Source: an uncultured Bacilli bacterium
GTDB taxonomy: Bacteria; Bacillota_I; Bacilli_A; RF39; UBA660
DNA: 64,000 bases
Direction of reading: 5' to 3'
Assembly: GCA_910584165.1 (NCBI GenBank)
Contig: CAJTZU010000002.1
Location: 141,138-205,137 of the forward strand
In this document: positions 15,997 to 24,128 of the stretch, piece by piece
Numbering within the stretch: position 1 is the first letter of the stretch
Layout: every line of letters begins with the position of its first letter
Made by a program: the position numbers and the translations under genes
Notes under the pieces: model-generated
Told to the model about the DNA's origin: nothing
Databases searched by the model: none
The model's input: only the letters and a program-made list of their open reading frames with translations

Positions 15997-17058
15997 ATGA
16001 AAAAAATAGAAAAAGAAATATTTTCTGTATTAAAAAAGTTTGTTTCATTTCCAACAATAGATGGAAATGAAGAAGAAATGAAGAAATTGTTAGAGTATGT
16101 AAAAACATTAGTACCTACAAATTTTATAGTGAAGGAATATTTATTTCAGACTAAACCAGTATTAGTAATCTCTAATACAGATTCTAAAGAGTTAGATATT
16201 GTTTTTTGTACTCATATTGATGTAGTACCCCATGAAAAGTATGAATTAGTTGAAAAAGATAATTTACTTTATGGGAGAGGCACTTTTGATATGAAGGGAG
16301 GGACAGTAGTTTCCTTACTCGCTTTATTAAATCAAGAGACTACTAAAAAGATAGGGATATTTTTAACGAGTGATGAAGAAGTAGGTGGAAACTGCGTTAA
16401 AGAACTATTAAACATTTATCATCCTAAGTTTGGAATTATTCCAGATGGAGGTAATGATTTTCAATTAGTTAAGGAAGAAAAAGGAAGACTTTTATTGCAA
16501 GTTTCTATTTCCACAACTTCTTCTCATGCAGCAGAATTATATAAGGGTGAGAATGCTATTGCAACACTTTTCTCTGTTTATCAGAAATTATTAGAAAAAT
16601 ATCCAAATCCTACTTCTGATAAGGAATGGAAATCATCTATTTGCCTTACTCGTTTAGAAGGAGGAAAAGCTTTTAATCAAGTTCCTGATTATGCAGAAAT
16701 GATTTTAGATATTAGAAGGATAGCAAGTGATTTTAAAATAGAATTTATAAATGCATTAAAGAAGATAGACTCTAGATTGAAAATAAAAGTATTAGCAAGT
16801 GAGACTCCATATTTAACAAATATAGAAAATGAAATGGTAAAAAAATTTTTACAATCTGTAAAAACCGTATTAAAAAAAGAAACTGTTATAACGCATTCTA
16901 ATAGTACTTGTGATGGAATTTATTTTACTGAAAATGGAATTCCAACAGTATTGATGAATCCAACAGGAGGTTTTGCTCATTCTCCAAATGAGTATGTAGA
17001 AAAAGAGTCACTTCTTAAGCTTTATGAAATTTATATCAACTTTTTAAAAAATATGTAG
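15997..17058 (+). CDS. M20 family metallopeptidase / deacylase
   Basis: 353 residues. The di-zinc M20 ligands are visible: His73 and Asp75 in CTHIDVVP, Asp98 in GRGTFDMKGG, Glu127-Glu128 in TSDEEVGG, Asp150 in PDGG, and His328 near the end in GFAHSPNE. The family includes ArgE, DapE, CPG2 and peptidase T, which hydrolyse N-acyl amino acids or small peptides in the cytosol. Motifs alone do not pick the substrate. The gene lies directly downstream of two Arg-codon leader/terminator units, which makes an arginine-related substrate (acetylornithine or Arg peptides) a reasonable but unproven idea. A GNAT gene follows after 70 nt. Confidence 0.85.
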   Translation: MKKIEKEIFSVLKKFVSFPTIDGNEEEMKKLLEYVKTLVPTNFIVKEYLFQTKPVLVISNTDSKELDIVFCTHIDVVPHEKYELVEKDNLLYGRGTFDMKGGTVVSLLALLNQETTKKIGIFLTSDEEVGGNCVKELLNIYHPKFGIIPDGGNDFQLVKEEKGRLLLQVSISTTSSHAAELYKGENAIATLFSVYQKLLEKYPNPTSDKEWKSSICLTRLEGGKAFNQVPDYAEMILDIRRIASDFKIEFINALKKIDSRLKIKVLASETPYLTNIENEMVKKFLQSVKTVLKKETVITHSNSTCDGIYFTENGIPTVLMNPTGGFAHSPNEYVEKESLLKLYEIYINFLKNM

Positions 17059-17128
17059 AAGTCAATACCACTTGGGGAAATAGAATATCTTTTTAGAAAT
17101 AATTTACAAAATAGAAAGAAGGAATATT

Positions 17129-17824
17129 ATGAATTATTTATTATCAAATGAGAAACCACAAATATCTATAACGGCAGGAAATACCTGTTATCAAGTAAGG
17201 TGTTTAAATCAAAGTGATTATAAAGCCTTTTCTGATATTATTAAAGAAGTATTTAGCCTACCACCTTGGGATGAAAAATTAACGGATGAGGAAGTTTTAG
17301 AAGAATTTGAGCATTGCACAAAAAATGGATTTATTTTAGGAGCTTTTACTATGAGTGGAGAATTAATGGGAATAGCAGAATTTATTCATGAGTTTTTAGA
17401 GGCACATGTTCCTTTTATACCACTTCCATCTTGCTCAACAGATTCTACCTGGTATATTCATGGTTTGGCTACTTTGCCCAAATATAGAAGTAATCATGCT
17501 AGTAGTAATCAGCTTCATGTCTGCACTAATTTGGTTTATTATGGATTAAATTTTTGCCAAGCTCTTGCGCCTAATAATAGCGATTATTGTTATTTTAGAA
17601 TATCAGAGCATGGCTCTATGTCAAAGGGATTAGGAGAAAGACAGGGTTTTGTCCTTGTTAGAAAAGAAGGACAGATATCCCAACAAATTATTGACCCCAC
17701 TCTTGATGACCCGTATAGAAATTTTATGATTAAAGATTTAAGAGTTCCCATGGAGTTAGCAGATTACAGTTTTATGTATGAGACTCCTAAAAAATATTTA
17801 AAAGAAATAGCGCCTAGAAAATAG
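17129..17824 (+). CDS. GNAT-fold acetyltransferase (putative)
   Basis: 231 residues. The middle strand (FILGAFTMSGELMGIAEF) and the following IHGLATLPKYRSNHASSNQL helix resemble the GNAT beta4-alpha3 acetyl-CoA site, although the usual Q/RxxGxG/A loop is degenerate (RSNHASS). The N-terminus includes the typical RCLNQSDYKAFSDII start. Substrate is unknown. It stands 70 nt downstream of the M20 gene without an obvious terminator, so the tandem leader may control both. Confidence 0.6.
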   Translation: MNYLLSNEKPQISITAGNTCYQVRCLNQSDYKAFSDIIKEVFSLPPWDEKLTDEEVLEEFEHCTKNGFILGAFTMSGELMGIAEFIHEFLEAHVPFIPLPSCSTDSTWYIHGLATLPKYRSNHASSNQLHVCTNLVYYGLNFCQALAPNNSDYCYFRISEHGSMSKGLGERQGFVLVRKEGQISQQIIDPTLDDPYRNFMIKDLRVPMELADYSFMYETPKKYLKEIAPRK

Positions 17825-17853
17825 TTTTCACCTAAACATTAAAATGTTATAAT
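17825..17853 (+). promoter_or_regulatory. Sigma-A-type promoter
   Basis: -35 TTTTCA (17825-17830), 17-nt spacer, extended -10 TGT-TATAAT (17845-17853). Confidence 0.6.
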
Positions 17854-17894
17854 AAAGAAAATAGAGTATCTGTTATGAAAATGAGGTGAAGTTC

Positions 17895-20800
17895 ATGGCT
17901 TATCGGTATCGAAGATATCAAATATTTAGAAAAAAGTTACCTGTACCAAAAGAAGTATTAAAACGTATTTATAATAGAAAAGCAACTATAGAAGATATTA
18001 TTCAATATGATTTAAAAGATAAAGTGCCTACAGATTGTTTAGACTATAAGTATAGTGAGATTTCTGCTATTGTTGGAATGGAAGTAGCAGTAGCTTTAGA
18101 TTGGGATACGATTTTACCACTTCAATCTTATCAGTTATTAAATTGGTTTAGAAACAATAGTGCTTCTAGAGCATTAGATTGGAATAACTTATTATATAAA
18201 ACTATTAAAGAAGAGTATTTTAAAAATCTTTTAGATGGAGTTAGCTCTTATGATATGCTGATTTTTAAACTAAAAGATAGTTATTCTGATTTCCATTTTG
18301 AAAGATTAGGAGAAAAGTTTGAAAAAGCAGTGCCAGAACTTTTCTATGCAACTAGTAAAGAGGCAGCTAGTGATTTGTTTTCTAAAAGATTTATGATTAA
18401 TGACTATATAGAGCATTTTAAAGATTATGTGAAAGCTCCAGAGGATATTGTTAAAGATGCTTTTCAAAGTGATGTAGATGTTAGGTTATATCAATTTTTA
18501 AATCCTTATTTAAAAAGCGGGAATACTTATGAAGAAGAAAAATTATTGGTTCAACTTGTTTTTAGTAGTAGATATCATTATGAATACGAAAAATATTTAG
18601 AAATATTAAATTTTAATCCCGGAATAAGTGCTCATGATTTTTTAGAAAAAGCTTGTTTGCAAAGAATAAAAGAACAACATTGGCTAAAACCAAATTCTTA
18701 CTATATTAGTAAGTATAATATGGGAAAAGAGCACAAGTTTTCTTTTGGGCAGAGTATCGATTATGACTCTTTATCATTAGTAGATCAATATCCTGAGTAT
18801 CGAGTTATTTTTTCACAGTTTTTAAATGGGACTTTGAAGTTTACTTCTTCTATTTCCGATTATGATAGTATAGAAGCTTATGTTGCTTACTTAATACTAG
18901 AATTTAATTTGGAATATGATGGAACTTTACCAGAAAAATTTAAGGAATTATATCCAGAACTTTTTATTACATCCGATTACAATTTAGCAGATGATTTTTA
19001 CCGAAAAAAATTAACTCCAGAAATGATTCAAAAAAGACCAGTTTATGTTGAACTTTTAAAAGATAAAAAAGTTTTTCTCGGATTTAAGGAGCAGGATCTG
19101 GTAACATTCATTAAAGCTATTGGAAATGATAAGTTTTTTAAGTTTTGTTTAAAATATGGTTCTCATTTGGTTCCTGTTACTTTAGAAAATGAAAATCAGA
19201 CTTATGAGGAAAGATTAGAACAAGAGATTATCGATAGTATTGTACAAGGAAAATGTAAGTATCAAGACTTAGAAGAGGTAGAAAGTATTACTTCTAAAAT
19301 ACCTAATTATTTTTTGGATAATAGTTTTCCAAAAGAATTAAGAGAGCTTTTTTATAGTGGAGAATTAACTCCTATTCTATTAAAAAAAAACCAAAAATGG
19401 ATTCATTTAATGAAAGATAAGGAGCTTTTTACAGCTTTACAATATCTTCACCGAGATTTATATACTGCTGTTGGAAAAGAGAATTTCTTGATGTTATGCC
19501 AAGGTTACGGAACAGTTATTTCAGATATGTATTTTTTTTCTTATCATTTTAAAGATATGTCAGTAGAAGAAATTTTAAAAGAGATAGAGGATAAAATTTA
19601 TAATCGTATCTATCTTTACCGCATCCCTTATGATGACGATATGCCTATTTCTTTTAAAGAAAAGTACCCACATCTTTTTTTACCAGAAACGATTAGCGAG
19701 GAATTAAGAACAAAATTTTATAGCAGAGAATTAACTCCTTTAGATTTTGAAGAAAATGATTTTCTATTTTCTTATTTTGAAAATCTAGATATTGCTTGTT
19801 ATCTCAAAGAGGAATATCTTTGGCTAGTAGGAAAAGAATTGCAAAATAATAAAGAAAAATTAAAAATTGCAGCCTTCTATGGAAAAATTCATACGAAAGA
19901 TCTTCAAGAAATATTTAAAAAAATTGTATTAGAAAATATTAGTACTCTTAATTTTGATAGAATAGATAATTTAGCTGATTTATTAGTTACACTTTCTTAT
20001 TCTAATTCTGGTGAAATTAGAAAATGTAGAGCAGAGCTGGCTAATCAGTTAATCAATCTAGAGAATCCAAAAGAGAAGTTGGAAAGAATCGAAGATATTT
20101 TTTTGGCAAATAATCTTCCAACGGTTGGTAAAGTATTTTTAGTATTTCAAACTTTATATCCTGATTTTAGGGGATTTGATTTTAGTGAAGATTCTAAAGT
20201 ATCTCCAATTTTAAAAAGTAAAACAAACCGAAGTAGAGAAGTTATTATTTTTTCAGATTTATTAAAAATAGCATTTGGCTCTAATAATAGGTCTATCAAA
20301 TCTTATTTAGAAAATATTGAAAATGGCTATAGGACATTTTTACAAATTCAAAATGATCGAATTTCTTTAGAGGAGTTAGAAGAAAGTGAAAGAACTACTT
20401 TATCTATTTTTTTAACCCATTTAAATACTTTATATAATAATACAGAGAAAGGAAAAAAAGAGCCTCATAAATTATCTAATGATATAAAAAGAGATGTTAA
20501 TGATTTTGTATCTCTTTATGCAAGTAAAGAGTTGATAGATTATGATTTACCAGATAGAATTATTAAGATGTTTTGCCATTTTGCCGGTTTTGATAGTTTT
20601 GAAAAGGCAAAGGCGTATGCTACTCAAAAACCTATTTTAGCAGATCAAAGAAATAGAAAGTCTTCTAGAAATAGTTTTCAGTTAACGCAAGGTGATTTTA
20701 TTAAAGGAATAAGAGATATTAAATATTTAAAGAGCATATTACAAAATGGTTCTTTAGCTGTAGAATTTTTAGGAGCTTCTGCTGATAAGGATAGCACACC

Positions 20801-22124
20801 ATTAGATACAGATTTATCACGTATATTAAAAGTAGAAAATTCGATTAGTGAAACAGTTTCTAAAACAGAAGCATCAGGTTATGGCTCTATTTATTTAATA
20901 CTTAAAAATGATGATAGATTCTGTATTACTAGAAGAAGTTCTTCTGAAGAACAGGGTATAGATGAAGTAGATATTAACAAGATAGAGGCATTTTATACAG
21001 GCGCTACAGGAAAAGATCATTACGGAATTCGCACTGGATTTGCTTCTTCTGAAATTGATTATATTATGACAAAAGAATATGATGAAAGAATAGGGTTAGA
21101 GATTGCCATGAATGGTTTTTATATTCCTGTTGTAGATACTTCTGGTAATTTGATATTTGCTCCAGAGGATTACGATTCTTTAAGGAAAAAAATGTCAGGT
21201 TTATCTTATTTTGGAGAGAAAGAATATATATTTTCTCAAAATCTGCATTTTGATGGAATAGAAGAAGTAGTGGAATCTCTTTCTAGAAATGAAGAAGAGG
21301 CTCAAATGAAAAGAGAAGTCATAAATCAAAAGGTTTTAGAGGCAATTGATGAAGTGGGTTTGGGTCTTAAAACTGTTATTGATGGAAACTTAAAAGAAGG
21401 TACTGTTGAACTAATCGATACTGGCTCAACTGGTCGTGGTACTAATTTACCTCAATCTGGAGATTTTGATTTCATTATGAGATTAGATAAAAAAATAATA
21501 GCTGACACTCACAAAACGAAAATATTAAAAGAAAAAATATTGCAGAAATTGGGAAAAAATAATTTTAATATGATAACGAATAGTGGCGATTTTAGATTAA
21601 AGGGTGTTCAATTAGAAGGTTTAGAACAAGCTATCGATATTGATATAACTTTTATTGAGAAGACTGATAAGATATCTTATTCTACTGATATGGCTTTAAG
21701 AGATAGACTATTTAGTATAAAAAAGCAAGATAAAAGCAAGTACTCTTTGGTTCTTGCCAATCTTTTGCTTGCTAAAAAGGTATTGAAAGAAGCTAGTGTT
21801 TATAAACCAAATCGTGGCGAAGTCGCGCAAGGTGGTTTAGGAGGAGTAGGAATAGAAAATTGGATTCTACAAAATGGTGGCTCTTTTTTAGATGCTGCTA
21901 GTAGTTTTTTAGAAGCATCAGAAGGAAAAACTTTTCAAGAATTTAAAGCCCATTATAGTATTTGGGATTTTGGAGAAAATCATTTTACGGATAGAAATGG
22001 TGTTTATCCACATGATGAATTTGTTAGAAACAATATGAGCGAAGAAGGATATTTAAAGATGAAACAGGCACTAGAACATTATCTTAATCAGTTAGGATAT
22101 TCTTTTAAAAAGAGAAGGAAGTAA
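17895..22124 (+). CDS. Giant protein with C-terminal CCA/OAS-like nucleotidyltransferase
   Basis: 1409 residues from the ATG at 17895, which follows GAGGTGAA; an in-frame GTG at 17886 overlaps that site. The C-terminal 260 residues are a Pol-beta-type nucleotidyltransferase resembling archaeal CCA-adding enzymes and OAS. The GSTGRGTNLP loop begins at Gly1177, the catalytic pair is Asp1190/Asp1192 (GDFDF), and Asp1248/Asp1250 supply the third carboxylate (AIDIDITF). A GGLGGVGIENWIL / GSFLDAASSF segment matches the archaeal CCA helical domain. Residues 940-1130 form a separate domain (LKSILQNGSLAVEF, GSIYLILKNDDRF, DHYGIRTG), unrecognised. The first 900 residues are helical with repeated 'PELF..... 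DDFYRKKLTPEM' units. No membrane segments. Confidence 0.7.
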   Translation: MAYRYRRYQIFRKKLPVPKEVLKRIYNRKATIEDIIQYDLKDKVPTDCLDYKYSEISAIVGMEVAVALDWDTILPLQSYQLLNWFRNNSASRALDWNNLLYKTIKEEYFKNLLDGVSSYDMLIFKLKDSYSDFHFERLGEKFEKAVPELFYATSKEAASDLFSKRFMINDYIEHFKDYVKAPEDIVKDAFQSDVDVRLYQFLNPYLKSGNTYEEEKLLVQLVFSSRYHYEYEKYLEILNFNPGISAHDFLEKACLQRIKEQHWLKPNSYYISKYNMGKEHKFSFGQSIDYDSLSLVDQYPEYRVIFSQFLNGTLKFTSSISDYDSIEAYVAYLILEFNLEYDGTLPEKFKELYPELFITSDYNLADDFYRKKLTPEMIQKRPVYVELLKDKKVFLGFKEQDLVTFIKAIGNDKFFKFCLKYGSHLVPVTLENENQTYEERLEQEIIDSIVQGKCKYQDLEEVESITSKIPNYFLDNSFPKELRELFYSGELTPILLKKNQKWIHLMKDKELFTALQYLHRDLYTAVGKENFLMLCQGYGTVISDMYFFSYHFKDMSVEEILKEIEDKIYNRIYLYRIPYDDDMPISFKEKYPHLFLPETISEELRTKFYSRELTPLDFEENDFLFSYFENLDIACYLKEEYLWLVGKELQNNKEKLKIAAFYGKIHTKDLQEIFKKIVLENISTLNFDRIDNLADLLVTLSYSNSGEIRKCRAELANQLINLENPKEKLERIEDIFLANNLPTVGKVFLVFQTLYPDFRGFDFSEDSKVSPILKSKTNRSREVIIFSDLLKIAFGSNNRSIKSYLENIENGYRTFLQIQNDRISLEELEESERTTLSIFLTHLNTLYNNTEKGKKEPHKLSNDIKRDVNDFVSLYASKELIDYDLPDRIIKMFCHFAGFDSFEKAKAYATQKPILADQRNRKSSRNSFQLTQGDFIKGIRDIKYLKSILQNGSLAVEFLGASADKDSTPLDTDLSRILKVENSISETVSKTEASGYGSIYLILKNDDRFCITRRSSSEEQGIDEVDINKIEAFYTGATGKDHYGIRTGFASSEIDYIMTKEYDERIGLEIAMNGFYIPVVDTSGNLIFAPEDYDSLRKKMSGLSYFGEKEYIFSQNLHFDGIEEVVESLSRNEEEAQMKREVINQKVLEAIDEVGLGLKTVIDGNLKEGTVELIDTGSTGRGTNLPQSGDFDFIMRLDKKIIADTHKTKILKEKILQKLGKNNFNMITNSGDFRLKGVQLEGLEQAIDIDITFIEKTDKISYSTDMALRDRLFSIKKQDKSKYSLVLANLLLAKKVLKEASVYKPNRGEVAQGGLGGVGIENWILQNGGSFLDAASSFLEASEGKTFQEFKAHYSIWDFGENHFTDRNGVYPHDEFVRNNMSEEGYLKMKQALEHYLNQLGYSFKKRRK

Positions 22125-22140
22125 ATTTCCTTCCTTTTTT
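22115..22140 (+). terminator. Intrinsic terminator
   Basis: AAGGAAG with CTTCCTT, short loop, followed by T6. It overlaps the stop codon. Confidence 0.75.
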
Positions 22141-22153
22141 ATGATGAAATAAA

Positions 22154-22182
22154 TTGACATATTTTTTCTTTTTTGGTATAGT
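22154..22182 (+). promoter_or_regulatory. Strong sigma-A promoter
   Basis: Perfect -35 TTGACA (22154-22159), 17-nt spacer, extended -10 TGG-TATAGT (22174-22182). One of the best promoters in the window. Confidence 0.85.
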
Positions 22183-22204
22183 ATAGACGATTTGGGGGAT
22201 TAAT

Positions 22205-24025
22205 ATGAAATATAAACTTATAAAAAAAGTTGCATTAGGACTTGCTGCGACAGCAATTATAACAGTAACATCAGGATGTCAAGAGAAAGAATCAGATATT
22301 CCAAAAACAGCAGTTATAGAAACAGGAGAATTTCAAAATGTGTACGAGGATGAACCTACTTTTGATGCAAGTGGAGAGTCTGTCACTTATAAAGGTCATG
22401 TTTATGCTATAGCGCATGATCCATCTACAGAATATGTTACGAATGAATATACTCCAGTTTCTTATGAAAATGGGATAAATACAAATCAGTTATTTTTTGT
22501 AAGAATAAATGGAAATATTTATTTAGCAACTAAATTAGTTGATAAGAATGAGAATAATATTATTTCAAAATATTACGAATTAGCTACAGGTAAATTTTTA
22601 GGGCAAACTTTGGCTATAAATTGGTATGCTAGAGCAACTTCTAATATTGAGCAAGTTGTTCCTAAGGGTGGAAAACCAAAAGTATATAGTGCCACCGTTT
22701 CTTCGGAACTATTAGATAATAATTATTTTGATGGGGAATATGGTTATGGAAAGAATATTGTGCCAGAAGCGGTTATTAATGCTTCTTCTGTGATTTCTGA
22801 TACTAGATTAAGTAAAGAGCAAATAGATGTATTGTTAACAAATACCTTACTTACTACTAGTTATGTAGAAAATTATTTGTATGATGGATTAGTATCTATG
22901 CCAAAAGAAGATTATTATTTTATTCCGTTAAGATATACGGATGGATTTGGTATAGTTACTTGGGGCTTTTTTGCAGGCTTTAGAGGTGAAACTTCTTACT
23001 ATCATAATCAAATGCAGGAGATTACAATAGCATCAGAAGAGGGAGAGAAAACGTTAGTTGGTTACTTTGGAAGCACTAATAAAAATGATAATGGATATAA
23101 CTATGTTTATGATATTTCATCTGGAACTTTTGTAGAAGTTTCTAGTTGTAATATTATTAGTAAAAAAGGAATTGTTTCTAAAATCACAGTAGGAGAAATT
23201 AGAAATCGGTTTTTTCCATCTTTAACAGAATCTTATCCTATAGAATCTTTAAAAGTTATCTCAACTAAAAACCTTGAAGGAGATGATGTATTTGAAGATT
23301 ACTATATTGTTATGCGTGAAAAGTATGTTAGTGGAGATACTTATAGATATCAGGTTTTGGGGGAAGAAGAATTTGTATCAGTTGCTGGCGCTTATGATGG
23401 AGCTCATTTAGGAATTGCTAAGAATGGTTCTTTTAAATTAACAACAGCAGGAGAATATGATGGAAGGATGATGCCTTTACAGGAATGTCTTACGAAAAAT
23501 GGTTTATCTCATTACGAAAAAGAAACTTATACAGATGAAGAACTTACTTTATTACTTGTAAAATTAAGAGAAAAAGAATTAGATTTAGGAGATAAGCAAC
23601 CATTAACAGAATCTCGTACAAAAATAAATGCAGAAGATATCATAGTAGTAGATACTACTAAAGAAGATAGTGATTATGTACTTGTTGGAAGTGAGCAAAG
23701 ATATTATGTATTAGTACCTTATGAGATGTCAGAGGAAATACAACAGCAATATCCTAATAGAAAGTACTATGAAGTTTTTGACCATAGTGCATTATGTGGT
23801 TTATCGGTAGAAGAAGGATACTTAAGAATAGATACTCTTGGTCATGATTTTTACTATGTTTATAAGATGGACGGAGAATTAAAGGGGATATCAACTTTCC
23901 ATGATGTTTTAGCAGAAAATGGATTAGAAGATTCCGTTAGGGATGGATATTATCCTGCTGATTTACAAATTTTAGTAAATAAGCTTAATAATAAAGGAAA
24001 AGAATATATTAAGAAAGCTCAATAA
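22205..24025 (+). CDS. Large lipoprotein of unknown function
   Basis: 606 residues. The signal peptide has a lipobox ending VTSGC, with Cys25 the lipidated residue, so the protein is anchored to the outer face of the membrane. No domain is recognised. The mature part is beta-rich and Tyr-rich, with internally similar stretches such as 'FEDYYIVMREKYVSGDTYRYQVLG' split by 'DSDYVLVGSEQRYYVLVPYE'. Two short LTxEELTLLLVKL/LQILVNKL helices suggest a duplicated element. Expression is from a near-consensus promoter and a terminator follows, so it is probably monocistronic and well expressed. Confidence 0.7.
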   Translation: MKYKLIKKVALGLAATAIITVTSGCQEKESDIPKTAVIETGEFQNVYEDEPTFDASGESVTYKGHVYAIAHDPSTEYVTNEYTPVSYENGINTNQLFFVRINGNIYLATKLVDKNENNIISKYYELATGKFLGQTLAINWYARATSNIEQVVPKGGKPKVYSATVSSELLDNNYFDGEYGYGKNIVPEAVINASSVISDTRLSKEQIDVLLTNTLLTTSYVENYLYDGLVSMPKEDYYFIPLRYTDGFGIVTWGFFAGFRGETSYYHNQMQEITIASEEGEKTLVGYFGSTNKNDNGYNYVYDISSGTFVEVSSCNIISKKGIVSKITVGEIRNRFFPSLTESYPIESLKVISTKNLEGDDVFEDYYIVMREKYVSGDTYRYQVLGEEEFVSVAGAYDGAHLGIAKNGSFKLTTAGEYDGRMMPLQECLTKNGLSHYEKETYTDEELTLLLVKLREKELDLGDKQPLTESRTKINAEDIIVVDTTKEDSDYVLVGSEQRYYVLVPYEMSEEIQQQYPNRKYYEVFDHSALCGLSVEEGYLRIDTLGHDFYYVYKMDGELKGISTFHDVLAENGLEDSVRDGYYPADLQILVNKLNNKGKEYIKKAQ

Positions 24026-24049
24026 AAAGACTAGTTAGGGTCTTTTTTT
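24024..24049 (+). terminator. Intrinsic terminator
   Basis: AAAAAGAC and GGTCTTTTT form the stem, with a T run. Confidence 0.65.
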
Positions 24050-24097
24050 GTAAAGTAATTTTATTATATTGAAATTATCCTTTTTTGATGAAATTTA

Positions 24098-24106
24098 TGG
24101 TATAAT
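24098..24106 (+). promoter_or_regulatory. Extended -10 promoter
   Basis: TGG plus TATAAT, 23 nt before the next ATG; no good -35. Confidence 0.5.
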
Positions 24107-24128
24107 AAATAAAAATAGGAGGAACTGT

